Shown piece by piece: positions 45,779-54,032 of a stretch of 64,000 bases of DNA. Numbering within the stretch: position 1 is the first letter of the stretch; the number at the start of each line of letters is the position of its first letter. The DNA is taken from assembly GCF_002733955.1 (NCBI RefSeq), contig NZ_NVXQ01000003.1, forward strand, positions 62,001 to 126,000. Direction: 5' to 3'. A program made the position numbers and the translations under genes. This DNA is from Hoeflea sp. (GTDB lineage Bacteria > Pseudomonadota > Alphaproteobacteria > Rhizobiales > Rhizobiaceae). Under the pieces are notes generated by a model. It was not told the origin of the DNA. It worked only from the letters and a program-made list of their open reading frames with translations, and ran no database searches.

Positions 45779-46939
45779 ATGAGTGAAGCTCCGCAAGCAA
45801 GCCTGCTGGCACTCAATTGCGGCTCGTCCTCGATCAAGTTCGCGCTGTTCACACCTGACTTCGAGCGCAGTTTCTCCGGCCTGGTCGAAGCGATAGGCCA
45901 CGGCCAAACCCCGAGACTGAAAACCTCGGCCGGTGAAACCGGGCAGTTTGGCGGCTCCGATCAGACCCATGCCGATGTCCTGCCGCGTTTGATCTCCGAC
46001 ATCATCCTGCCGCGCGCAGGCGCGATCTCCGGCGTCGGCCACCGCATTGTCCATGGCGGTGAACGGTTCAACGCTCCGATCAGGATCGATCCGGACATTC
46101 GCGCCGGCATCGCCGAGCTCACACCCCTGGCGCCGGGGCACCAGCCGCACAATCTGGCTGGCATCGATGCCGCCACCCGGGCCCTGCCCGGCGTTCCCCA
46201 GATTGCCTGCTTCGACACCGCCTTTCACGCCACTGTTCCCACAGTCCGGCGCGAAATGCCGCTGCCACGCCATTACGCCCGGGACGGGCTGATCCGCTAC
46301 GGTTTTCACGGCCTGTCCTATGAGCATGTCGCCGCCAACCTGGCCAGTCTCGGATTATCGGGAAAACGGGTGATCGCCTGCCACCTCGGCAATGGCTGCT
46401 CGATCTGCGGCATGATGGACGGCGCAAGCGTCTGGACATCGATGGGCTTTACCCCGCTTGATGGTCTGATGATGGGCCAACGACCCGGACGGCTGGATCC
46501 CGGCGCGGTGCTCTGGCTCATCGAGCAACATGGCGGTGACATCGCAGCCGTCAGCAAGCTGTTTTATCACCAGAGCGGCCTGTCGGGCGTCTCCGGCCTG
46601 TCAGGCGACATGCGCACCCTGCTGGCCAGCGACCAGCCCGATGCCGCTTTCGCCGTCGAAATGTTTGTCGACCGCCTGGTCCAGGAAATCGGCGCGGCGG
46701 CAGCTGGTCTTGGTGGCGTCGATGCCATCGTCTTTTCCGGCGGCATCGGCGAGAACGCCGCACCGGTCCGTGCCATGACGTTGCAGAAACTGGAATGGCT
46801 GGGTTTCAACCTCGATCCCGAAGCCAACACAACGCGCACCAAACGCCTGACCATGGCAGAGAGCGAACGTCAGGCTTTTGTCGTCGCGGCCGATGAAGAG
46901 CGCATCATCGCACAGGCGACAGCCCACTTGTTGGGCTGA
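45779..46939 (+). CDS. ackA: Acetate kinase
   Basis: This 386-residue ASKHA-fold kinase interconverts acetate + ATP and acetyl phosphate + ADP. It shows LALNCGSSSIKFALF (phosphate 1), VGHRIVHGGERF, CFDTAFHATVP, RYGFHGLSYEHV, HLGNGCSICGMMDGASVWTSMGFTPLDGLMMGQRPGRLDPG and FSGGIGENA (adenosine motif). The region is not linked to a pta gene; in rhizobia ackA may work with phosphoketolase, which would fit pentose use by xylAB, but no such gene is seen here. Propionate kinase is a close alternative. Confidence 0.92.
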   Translation: MSEAPQASLLALNCGSSSIKFALFTPDFERSFSGLVEAIGHGQTPRLKTSAGETGQFGGSDQTHADVLPRLISDIILPRAGAISGVGHRIVHGGERFNAPIRIDPDIRAGIAELTPLAPGHQPHNLAGIDAATRALPGVPQIACFDTAFHATVPTVRREMPLPRHYARDGLIRYGFHGLSYEHVAANLASLGLSGKRVIACHLGNGCSICGMMDGASVWTSMGFTPLDGLMMGQRPGRLDPGAVLWLIEQHGGDIAAVSKLFYHQSGLSGVSGLSGDMRTLLASDQPDAAFAVEMFVDRLVQEIGAAAAGLGGVDAIVFSGGIGENAAPVRAMTLQKLEWLGFNLDPEANTTRTKRLTMAESERQAFVVAADEERIIAQATAHLLG

Positions 46940-46946
46940 GCAAGTG

Positions 46947-47345
46947 CTATTGCCAGTTGCCTGACAGCGCGCGCAACAAATCCGAGCGGCTGATCTGGCC
47001 GACCAGACGGCCTTCCGACATCACCGGAAAGCGCCGGAAGGAACTGGCCAGAAAGGCTTCCGCCGCTTCGACCAAATCGAGATCCGCATCCAGGGCTTCC
47101 GGCCGGTCAGACATGTAATCGGCCACCGTATCGCCCCACTCCCGGTAATAGCTCGCGTGCAAGGCTGCCTTCAGGCAATCCTTCTGCGACAGCATGCCGA
47201 CCAGGTTCGCGTTCGCATCGAGCACCGGCGCGCCGGAAATCTTATTGTCGATCAGCAGGTTCATCGCCCGGTTGATTTCCATTTCCGGCGTCAGCGTGAT
47301 CAGCTCGCGGGTCATATAGGTCTTGATGCGGGGCCGCCCACTCAT
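46947..47345 (-). CDS. Two-CBS-domain protein coupled to the nqr operon
   Basis: This 132-residue protein is a CBS domain pair: YMTRELITLTPEMEINRAMNLLIDNKISGAPVLDANANLVGMLSQKDCLKAAL and YMSDRPEALDADLDLVEAAEAFLASSFRRFPVMSEGRLVGQISRSDLLRAL. CBS pairs sense adenine nucleotides or NAD(H)-like ligands, or act as regulatory subunits. Its ATG shares one base with the nqrM stop (TGATG), so it is translated with the nqr/apbE/nqrM genes. A role in regulating the complex is inference. Convergent with ackA with a 7-nt gap. Confidence 0.85.
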   Translation of the reverse strand: MSGRPRIKTYMTRELITLTPEMEINRAMNLLIDNKISGAPVLDANANLVGMLSQKDCLKAALHASYYREWGDTVADYMSDRPEALDADLDLVEAAEAFLASSFRRFPVMSEGRLVGQISRSDLLRALSGNWQ

Positions 47346-47503
47346 CAGCCCCGCCCCTTGCGGCAACCGCTGCAGGACAGCCCGGTGGCGCAGGCCAGCC
47401 CGCCGCAGGATCCCTTGAGCGGCGCCCGTCCGAAGATGACACCCAGGGCCAGCCCGATCACGGACAAAAGAACCAGTCCAAATGCGAGCAGAAAAGTCTC
47501 CAT
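47345..47503 (-). CDS. nqrM: NqrM-like Na+-NQR maturation protein (DUF539)
   Basis: This 52-residue protein has one membrane helix (FLLAFGLVLLSVIGLALGVIF) followed by a Cys-rich tail with CGGLAC and CSGC, the pattern of NqrM, which is needed to build the Fe centre shared by NqrD and NqrE. AGGAGG precedes ATG 47503. It sits right after apbE, the place nqrM has in other nqr operons. It is too short for usual ORF cut-offs and is easily missed. Its stop overlaps the CBS gene start. Confidence 0.9.
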   Translation of the reverse strand: METFLLAFGLVLLSVIGLALGVIFGRAPLKGSCGGLACATGLSCSGCRKGRG

Positions 47504-47515
47504 CGTCTGTTCCTC

Positions 47516-48481
47516 CTATGCGCTCATGTAAGCGTCAAAACCACCGGTGATGATTTCGTGGCTGCCGTCGCTCTCGAGCCGGGCAAACAGGGCCGGAATG
47601 GCATGCGCCTCTGCAAAGGCGGCCCCGTGCTCCATGCCCATCACCATCAGTGCTGTCGCCAAACCGTCCGCACGCATAGCGGTGTCAGCCAGAACCGACA
47701 CCGAAGCCGGCACCGCATCAACCGGACGCGCAGTGTACGGGTTAATCAGGTGGCTGACTCCGCTCTTGCCGAGGTTGATATTCTGCCGTCCCGTTCCCGA
47801 TGTCGCCAAGGCCATTTTGCCCGGCGCCACGATGTGCGCCATCTCGTCCTGCGCGGCATCAGGGCGTTCGATGCCCACCTGCCAAGGCCTGCCGTCAGGG
47901 TGATGACCGAGCGTGCGAACCTCGCCGCCGAGCTCGATCAATGCAGCCTCGACGCCGACAGACGGCAAGCCATCCATGATCCGATCGAGCGCATAGCCCT
48001 TGGCGATCCCGCACAGATCCAGCGTCAGGCCCGGTGCCTGCTTGCGCAATCCGTAGGAACAAACGGAAAGATCCTCAGGCCTTGCCTGCGCTCCATGAAT
48101 TGGCCCGAAACCGAACCGGTTGACCACAGGACCAACGGTCGGATCAAAAGCGCCTCCGGTCAACCGGGACATCTCGAGTGCGTGCTCTGCGACCAGAGCA
48201 AGCGGCTCGGAGCATCGCTGCCAATCGAGGGTCTCGGTGCGATTGAAAACGGAGAGTTCCGACTGCGCCAGATAGGGCGACATCGCCTGATTGATCTCGG
48301 TGACGATGGAGGCAACCAGCTTGCGCACCGCTTCTGATCTGCTTGCTTCCGGCAAGGCCGCACGCCAGCTGCTGCCGAACGCCGGGCCGCCGACAGCTTT
48401 GGTCCCGGCAGATGCCGGACGCAGGCTCAATGCCATCGCACCGGCACCGGCCAAAAGGAAATTGCGTCGCGTCATCGCCAT
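47516..48481 (-). CDS. apbE: FAD:protein FMN transferase (ApbE)
   Basis: This 321-residue periplasmic enzyme attaches FMN to threonines of NqrC/NqrB-type proteins. It starts with a twin-arginine signal (MTRRNFLLAGAGAMALS) and has the ApbE core LDLCGIAKGYALDRIMD and ATSGTGRQNINLGKSGVSHLINPYTARPVD. It is slightly short but complete. It lies 3 nt after nqrF and 12 nt before nqrM, inside the nqr operon. Confidence 0.92.
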   Translation of the reverse strand: MAMTRRNFLLAGAGAMALSLRPASAGTKAVGGPAFGSSWRAALPEASRSEAVRKLVASIVTEINQAMSPYLAQSELSVFNRTETLDWQRCSEPLALVAEHALEMSRLTGGAFDPTVGPVVNRFGFGPIHGAQARPEDLSVCSYGLRKQAPGLTLDLCGIAKGYALDRIMDGLPSVGVEAALIELGGEVRTLGHHPDGRPWQVGIERPDAAQDEMAHIVAPGKMALATSGTGRQNINLGKSGVSHLINPYTARPVDAVPASVSVLADTAMRADGLATALMVMGMEHGAAFAEAHAIPALFARLESDGSHEIITGGFDAYMSA

Positions 48482-48484
48482 GGC

Positions 48485-49705
48485 TCAGACTCCAAAATCA
48501 TCTGTGAAGATATGGGATTTGTCGACACCGGCATCATCCAGCATCGCCAGCACGGCGCGGATCATCAAGGGCGGGCCGCACAGGTAGTATTCGCAGGCCT
48601 CCGGAGCCGGATGATCCTTCAGGTGATTTGCCCAGGCCACCATATGCACGAACCCGGTGCTGCCCTGCCAGTTGTCTTCCGCGCGCGGATCCGACAGCGC
48701 CACGGTCCAGTCGAAATTCGGGTGCCTTTCAGCCAGCGCATCAAACTCGTCCTGATACGGCAGATCACCCTTGTTGCGGGCGCCATACCAATAAGTCAGC
48801 CGACGCTTGCTGCCGGCCCGTTCCAGCTGGTCGAAGATGATGGCGCGCAAAGGCGCCATGCCGACGCCCCCGCCAATGAACACCATCTCCGCTTGCCCAG
48901 GCTGGGCCCGGAAACTGCCGAAGGGCCCTGACGTGTCGACCTGATCACCCGGACGAAGTGAAAACAGCCACGACGATACCACGCCCGGCATCGCACCGGG
49001 AACCGATGGCGGTGGCAGAGCCAGCCGGATATTGAGCACGATCCGCCCCGCTTCGGTGTCTTGCGGACGGTTGGAAACCGAATAGGCCCGGGTCACCGGT
49101 TCCGAGCTTGAAACCTTGAGCGCGCGCAGATTTTGCCAGACGTCCTGGTGTTCGACGGGCACATCGATATCCGCATAATCCCGCTTGAATGCCGGAGCCG
49201 TCACCTGCACAAACGAACCAGCTTCGATATCGGCTCTCATGCCGTCGGGCTGACGCAGGACAATCTCGCGGATAAGTGGTGTGAGTGCGGTCACGCTTTC
49301 AACAGTGCAGACGAATTGCTCCGCTGACATCAGATCATTGTCGACCTCGACATCCATATCGCCGCGCATCACCACCTGGCAGGCAAGATGAACATTGTCG
49401 CGAAGATCGACCTTGGTCAGCCGCGCAGCTTCCGTCGGCAGGGGCGCCGCGCCGCCCTTCAGGATCTTCACCCGGCACAGCCCGCAGGTGCCGGCGCCGG
49501 CACAGGCCGACGGGATCAGGATGCCGTTGTCCTGTAACGCATTCAGGAGTTTTCCACCGGTGCGCGTGTCGAATTGGCTCGCCCCGTTGACGGTCAACAC
49601 AGCAGGGCGAGAGGGAGACAAGAGCGATCGCGCCATCATTACCGTCAAGGCAAGCAGCACAATGATGGCCGTCAGCAGCGAAATACCAAGAACAATCTCT
49701 GTCAT
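48485..49705 (-). CDS. nqrF: Na+-NQR subunit F, NADH dehydrogenase flavoprotein
   Basis: This 406-residue subunit takes electrons from NADH. It has an N-terminal membrane helix, a ferredoxin [2Fe-2S] domain with [18 protein letters not shown] and HLACQV cysteines, a FAD domain (RAYSVSN) and an NADH domain ([24 protein letters not shown]). All expected cofactor motifs of NqrF are present. Its start overlaps nqrE by 4 nt. Confidence 0.95.
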   Translation of the reverse strand: MTEIVLGISLLTAIIVLLALTVMMARSLLSPSRPAVLTVNGASQFDTRTGGKLLNALQDNGILIPSACAGAGTCGLCRVKILKGGAAPLPTEAARLTKVDLRDNVHLACQVVMRGDMDVEVDNDLMSAEQFVCTVESVTALTPLIREIVLRQPDGMRADIEAGSFVQVTAPAFKRDYADIDVPVEHQDVWQNLRALKVSSSEPVTRAYSVSNRPQDTEAGRIVLNIRLALPPPSVPGAMPGVVSSWLFSLRPGDQVDTSGPFGSFRAQPGQAEMVFIGGGVGMAPLRAIIFDQLERAGSKRRLTYWYGARNKGDLPYQDEFDALAERHPNFDWTVALSDPRAEDNWQGSTGFVHMVAWANHLKDHPAPEACEYYLCGPPLMIRAVLAMLDDAGVDKSHIFTDDFGV

Positions 49706-50301
49706 GGTGTCACCAGAGCAAAGGCCGAGAAGCCAAGCGACATCAACCCGGTGACGATGAAGGCGCTGGCGAGCCCCTCCACCCCTTTGGGCATGTCGCT
49801 GTATTTGAGCCGTTCGCGGATGGCTGCAAAGGTGATAATTGCCAGCGCCCAGCCGATCCCGCTGCCGATCCCGTAGACGACCGACTCCTCGAAATCATAA
49901 TGCCGCTCGACCATGAACAGGCTGCCGCCGAGAATGGCGCAGTTGACGGTGATCAGCGGCAGGAAGATGCCGAGCGCCCGGTAGAGCCGCGGCACGAACC
50001 GGTCAAGCGTCATTTCCAGGATCTGCACCATCGCTGCAATCACACCGATGAAGCTGACCAGCTTGAGGAAGGTCAGGTCGACCTCCGGCAATCCGGCCCA
50101 GGCCCATGCGCCTTCCAGCAACAGCATGTTGAAGATCAGGTAGTTGACCGGCACGGTAATAGCCTGGACGACGATCACCGCGAGCCCCAGACCGAAGGCG
50201 GTATCGACCCGCTTGGACACGGCCAAGAAGGTGCACATGCCGAGAAAGAAGGCCAGCGCCAGGTTTTCCTGGAAGATGGATTTGATCAGCAGCTCGCTCA
50301 T
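49702..50301 (-). CDS. nqrE: Na+-NQR subunit E
   Basis: This 199-residue membrane subunit has six hydrophobic segments. The two cysteines that bind the intramembrane Fe centre together with NqrD are present in [11 protein letters not shown] and [11 protein letters not shown]. The start at 50301 ([16 protein letters not shown]) is the family start; the frame is open upstream inside nqrD but is ignored. Overlaps of 4 nt with nqrD and nqrF. Confidence 0.94.
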   Translation of the reverse strand: MSELLIKSIFQENLALAFFLGMCTFLAVSKRVDTAFGLGLAVIVVQAITVPVNYLIFNMLLLEGAWAWAGLPEVDLTFLKLVSFIGVIAAMVQILEMTLDRFVPRLYRALGIFLPLITVNCAILGGSLFMVERHYDFEESVVYGIGSGIGWALAIITFAAIRERLKYSDMPKGVEGLASAFIVTGLMSLGFSAFALVTP

Positions 50302-50951
50302 GGCCGGCGATCCTCCGACGTGCGCAGCCGGAATTCCGGTTGCTCCACCTGCTCGGGACGCATGGCCCGAACGAGCCAGACCAGAAGCCCGAGAATGAAA
50401 AACGCGCTTGGCGCCAGCTGCATCAGGCCCAGCGGCTGGAACCAGCCGCCATCGGCCGCGGTGGTCACCAGCGGCACACCCATCAGAGCGCCGGTTCCGA
50501 GAAACTCGCGCAACGCCCCGACAATCAGCAGCACCAGACTGTAACCGAGACCATTGCCAAGCCCGTCCACGACGCTCGGCAGCACCGGGTTGCGCATGGC
50601 GAAGGCCTCCGCCCGTCCAAGCACCAGGCAGTTGGTGACAATCAGCCCTACAAAGATCGACAGCCTCTTGCTCATCTCGAACATGAAAGCCTGCATGAAC
50701 TGATCGATCACGATGACGATGGAAGCCACGATAGTGATCTGGATGATCAGCCGGATCGAGGGCGGAATGTGATGCCGCATCAGGCTGATCACGCCGTTCG
50801 ACAGGCACAGCACCACGGTCAGCGCCACCGACATGGTGATCGCGGTCGACAAGGTGGTCGTCACCGCCAGCGCCGAGCAAATGCCCAGGATCTGCAGCGT
50901 GACCGGGTTGTTGCCGATCAAGGGGGCGGTGAGATGGTGGTGAAGCGACAT
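50298..50951 (-). CDS. nqrD: Na+-NQR subunit D
   Basis: This 217-residue membrane subunit has six hydrophobic segments and the two metal-binding cysteines of the family, in [12 protein letters not shown] near residue 25 and [16 protein letters not shown] near residue 107. With NqrE it carries electrons across the membrane. It starts 1 nt after the nqrC stop. Confidence 0.94.
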   Translation of the reverse strand: MSLHHHLTAPLIGNNPVTLQILGICSALAVTTTLSTAITMSVALTVVLCLSNGVISLMRHHIPPSIRLIIQITIVASIVIVIDQFMQAFMFEMSKRLSIFVGLIVTNCLVLGRAEAFAMRNPVLPSVVDGLGNGLGYSLVLLIVGALREFLGTGALMGVPLVTTAADGGWFQPLGLMQLAPSAFFILGLLVWLVRAMRPEQVEQPEFRLRTSEDRRP

Positions 50952-50952
50952 G

Positions 50953-51753
50953 CTAGAGCCCTTCCTGCCGAAGCCGGGTCAAAAACGGGCCGAACCCCTT
51001 GTCCCCGAGCCAGAACCGCAAAAGATTGGTCATCCCGGTGCTGGTGCGCGTGGCGCCGGAAATGCCGTCGACCTCGTAAGGTGTCGATGCCCCGCCGCGC
51101 ACCAGTTCGATGCGAACGGTCCCGGTCTCATCGGCGAATTTCTTGCCGGGCCATTGCGCCAGCCAGTCCGGTTCCTCGATCCGGGCACCGAAACCGGGCG
51201 TGTCCCCCTGCTCGACAATCGCCAGCGCCGCAATCGTGACCAGATCCGCCTCGATCGCCAGCGCCGCCTGGAGGGTGGACTGATAGCCCGCACCATAAAC
51301 CGGCAGCACGATCAGCATCAGCTCACCGTCCTTCTGCAGCAGATAGACCGGCGATTGATTGGCACGCCGCTTGATGCCGGCGATATCTGCGTCAGGCTCC
51401 AGCGCGATGCTCGCCTCCGCATCCTGAAGCGCGGCATCGAGATCAAACGCCGCTGAGTCCTCGCTGCTGGCGAAACTGCCGTCATCAAGATTGACCAGCC
51501 GGGTTTCCAGCGTGTCGACCCCGGTTTCCATCATCAGGTCGCGCATGCCCGGCAGAGTATCGAGCATCTTGTCCATGCGGGCCTGCTGCTCTGCGGCCCG
51601 ATTGGCCTCCTGATAGGGCTTCAGCATGACCGCCGTGACCGAGACGGCCGCGGAAGAAACCAGCGCCACCAGCACGGCCATGCCGATGATCTTGACCAGG
51701 TCGTCGTTGGACCGCGCGAAGAATTTGCGAATTGGCGAAAACACCTCAGCCAT
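50953..51753 (-). CDS. nqrC: Na+-NQR subunit C, covalent FMN subunit
   Basis: This 266-residue subunit has an N-terminal membrane helix (VKIIGMAVLVALVSSAAVSVTAVML) and a periplasmic FMN-binding domain. The C-terminal motif DGISGATRTSTGMTNLLRFW matches the ApbE flavinylation site, with the acceptor Thr at about residue 235, and the ending KGFGPFLTRLRQEGL is typical. So this FMN site is intact. The start overlaps nqrB by 8 nt. Confidence 0.94.
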   Translation of the reverse strand: MAEVFSPIRKFFARSNDDLVKIIGMAVLVALVSSAAVSVTAVMLKPYQEANRAAEQQARMDKMLDTLPGMRDLMMETGVDTLETRLVNLDDGSFASSEDSAAFDLDAALQDAEASIALEPDADIAGIKRRANQSPVYLLQKDGELMLIVLPVYGAGYQSTLQAALAIEADLVTIAALAIVEQGDTPGFGARIEEPDWLAQWPGKKFADETGTVRIELVRGGASTPYEVDGISGATRTSTGMTNLLRFWLGDKGFGPFLTRLRQEGL

Positions 51754-52564
51754 GCCGCGCCCTCCGTCGCCTGACGATCAGGGCCACCGCCATGTGATCG
51801 ATCAGCGGTGCAAAGAGGCTGGCAAGAAGCGAGGCAAACACCACCGCAGCCGGAGCCACAACGGGGCCGGCGGCGGTATCAAACAGCACGATCAGCACCC
51901 CGGCCAACAGACCGAACACCACGCGGCCCGGATTCGTCGTCGCTCCCGCGACCGGATCGCTGATCAGGAAAACCATGCCGAACACTGCCGTGATGGCAAC
52001 GCTCGGTAAACTGCTCGCACCATCCTGAATCAAACCGGCGATGATCAGAACCACAGTGACGGAAACAAGTATTCGCCAGGAAACAAGTCCGCCGGCAAGA
52101 AGCAGAACCAGCCCCGGCAGCGTCGCCAGCGCCATGATCTCGCTGCTGCTGGCAAGCTCGGTTCCGGTAAAGAAAAACACAAGGAATCCGGCAGCCGCCG
52201 CGGCACCCGAAACAATGCCGTAGCCCCGGCCGCCAAACACCAGTTCGCCAAATACGACGCCAAGGCTGACAGCCACAACGATCTGCCAGACGGGAATTGA
52301 TGCGGGCACCAGCACCGCAAAAATCAGCGCCACGGTTGCAGTATGTAAACTCAGTGGCCGGCCACGGATCAGACCGAACGCCAGTTCCCAGATCAGGCAG
52401 GTGACAACAGCGGTCAGCAACACCGCAATTTGCGGCGTCCCCCGCTCCACCAGGCTCACGGCCACGGGTGCCGCCAAAGCGATGAGTTGCGCAACCGTCA
52501 CCCGCGCCGGTGTCCACCCGGAACGTTGCCGCATGCGGAACGGATCGAGGGTCCAGCCGGTCAT
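51746..52564 (-). CDS. nqrB: Na+-NQR subunit B-like membrane protein, short form without the FMN loop
   Basis: This 272-residue NqrB/RnfD-family protein aligns with the C-terminal two thirds of NqrB (usually about 410): ALIFAVLVPASIPVWQIVVAVSLGVVFGELVFGG, LLAGGLVSWRILV and FGMVFLISDPVAGATTNPGRVVFG are conserved blocks. The first ~100 residues of typical NqrB are absent. So is the periplasmic loop with the flavinylated SGAT motif: ASSSEIMALATLP directly follows the GFLVFFFTGTEL helix. The FMN-accepting Thr is therefore missing. No frameshift is visible and the gene overlaps both neighbours, so it looks functional. Confidence 0.88.
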   Translation of the reverse strand: MTGWTLDPFRMRQRSGWTPARVTVAQLIALAAPVAVSLVERGTPQIAVLLTAVVTCLIWELAFGLIRGRPLSLHTATVALIFAVLVPASIPVWQIVVAVSLGVVFGELVFGGRGYGIVSGAAAAAGFLVFFFTGTELASSSEIMALATLPGLVLLLAGGLVSWRILVSVTVVLIIAGLIQDGASSLPSVAITAVFGMVFLISDPVAGATTNPGRVVFGLLAGVLIVLFDTAAGPVVAPAAVVFASLLASLFAPLIDHMAVALIVRRRRARHG

Positions 52565-53829
52565 GCGTCCTCCGCCAGTTCATCAAGCACGTGACGCAGC
52601 ATCCGGCCATAATCGGCCCCGCTGCTGCAAGCCATCGAGACGGCGGCGACATCTTCCTCGACCATCTCAAGGCACCCCAGACGGCTGGCGGTTTCCGCAT
52701 CACCGACACTCAGCGCCCGCAGGAACGGAACGACCGGAACACCAAAAGCCAGCGCCCACTCCAGGGCGGCAGTCGGGATCAACGGTGCAGGTTGCGATGA
52801 AGTCCGACGAAACAGCCCCATCAGGCCGCCCTTTGAAATCCTGCTCTGAGGCGCGACATCGTCGAGCAGTGTGATCTGCTGGTGATAGCGCCCCAGCCAG
52901 GAAGCCTGGCGCCCATTTGTCAGCGAGCCGGAAACGACACAGAGCGGCGAGCCATGATTGCCCGGCAAAGTTTCCTCGCGGATCAGTTCCTGCAAATTGG
53001 CGCCGGCGATGGTCCTGATCAGCCTTGGCTGCCTGGCGCGCGGCCCTGCCAGAGCGGCGATCCGGCTGAAGTCATGAATTCCGGTCTCGATCAGCTTGCC
53101 GATCGCGGCCACATCCTGATAGCCGATGCTCCAGACCGACCGGTTCTGATCGACCGGATGCAGCCGGTGAATATGGGTTCCGCTCAGACCGGAAGCCTGG
53201 CTTTCTGGAAAGAACGATCCACGGATACGGTCACCGCATCCCGCGGCGAGATCCGTGCCCGGGGTCTGGCAGACATGGACCGTTCCGCTGGTCAGATGCG
53301 CGATGGCTTTCAGTCCCGCCGGAAAAGCATCGCCTTGATCCCGAAGCACCACTCTCGGATCAGGTGCATGCGGGTTGTCGGGGGTCACGTTTACAAAAAT
53401 GGCCTCCGGAACCGCATCGGGTGCGGGAATGCGGCCATAGGGGCGGGTCAGAAAGGCCGGCCAGAATCCCTTGGCGAGAAGCGTTTCGCGTATCTCGTCC
53501 GGGCTTGTTGCCACGCTGGTCGGATCCGGCTCGTGTTGATCGGGCTCTAGTCGGATGACCAGTGCCGACAAGCTGCGCCGCGGGCCGAGCGTGATCGTGT
53601 CGACAACCCCGGACACCGGGGAAACAAAGACCACCTCCGGATTGGCGCGGTCATGAAACAAAGCCAGCCCTCGCCCGACCCGGTCACCCTGTGCGCATAG
53701 CAGTTTTGGCCGAAGCCCCGGCAGATCCGCTCCCAGCAACGCAACCTGCGTCACTGCAGCACCCTCTTCGACCCTTTGTTCGGGACGCCGCGCATGGTCA
53801 ATTATCAAGCCGGGCAACACTGTCGACAT
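52561..53829 (-). CDS. nqrA: Na+-NQR subunit A, divergent
   Basis: This 422-residue peripheral subunit shows the NqrA N-terminus (VALLGADLPGLRPKLLCAQGDRVGRGLALFHDRANPEVVFVSPVSGVV) with its lipoyl-like fold and the family blocks AIFVNVTPDNPHAPDP, SGTVHVCQTPG and LGCLEMVEEDVAAVSMAC. The segment after that Cys reads SSGADYGRMLRHVL, not the CPGK-type sequence I recall for Vibrio NqrA. ATG 53829 is used; a GTG lies one codon earlier. First gene of the operon; its stop overlaps nqrB by 4 nt. Confidence 0.9.
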   Translation of the reverse strand: MSTVLPGLIIDHARRPEQRVEEGAAVTQVALLGADLPGLRPKLLCAQGDRVGRGLALFHDRANPEVVFVSPVSGVVDTITLGPRRSLSALVIRLEPDQHEPDPTSVATSPDEIRETLLAKGFWPAFLTRPYGRIPAPDAVPEAIFVNVTPDNPHAPDPRVVLRDQGDAFPAGLKAIAHLTSGTVHVCQTPGTDLAAGCGDRIRGSFFPESQASGLSGTHIHRLHPVDQNRSVWSIGYQDVAAIGKLIETGIHDFSRIAALAGPRARQPRLIRTIAGANLQELIREETLPGNHGSPLCVVSGSLTNGRQASWLGRYHQQITLLDDVAPQSRISKGGLMGLFRRTSSQPAPLIPTAALEWALAFGVPVVPFLRALSVGDAETASRLGCLEMVEEDVAAVSMACSSGADYGRMLRHVLDELAEDA

Positions 53830-53922
53830 CACCTTGTTCGTTCCGGCCTGAGAATTCCTGCATCAAGCCAAGTCCTGAATTGGTTGGTGCTTGAACCCTA
53901 GCAGCACAAAACACCCCCGCCA

Positions 53923-53936
53923 TTGAGCCAGATCAA
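53923..53936. promoter_or_regulatory. FNR/FixK-type anaerobox between nqrA and the pentaheme cytochrome gene
   Basis: TTGA-N6-TCAA is a perfect dyad (TTGAGCCAGATCAA), the consensus for FNR/FixK/Anr regulators. It is centred near 53929.5, about 41 nt before the predicted cytochrome start, which is class II spacing. A similar distance towards nqrA is possible, so both units may be induced by low oxygen. Confidence 0.75.
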
Positions 53937-53957
53937 TGCAGTGTTTCGCCCGGGCCT

Positions 53958-53963
53958 CATAAT
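53958..53963 (+). promoter_or_regulatory. -10 element of the pentaheme cytochrome promoter
   Basis: CATAAT differs from TATAAT at one position and lies 21 nt after the anaerobox, placing the transcript start near 53970 and leaving about 62 nt before the GTG start. No -35 box is apparent, as expected for an FNR class II promoter. Confidence 0.6.
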
Positions 53964-54032
53964 CAGAAGAAAAAACAAGCATCCAGAATTGCCGGTTGAA
54001 CCCAATCTGACTGAACTGCTGGAGGACCCGAC

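Noticed and set aside
51746-52564. VAGATTNPG in short NqrB as a replacement flavinylation site
   Set aside because: It lies in the DPV-x-x-x-x-TN-x-G block that all NqrB/RnfD proteins have at this place, and it lacks the Ser/Thr before Gly, so the resemblance to SGAT is probably chance.
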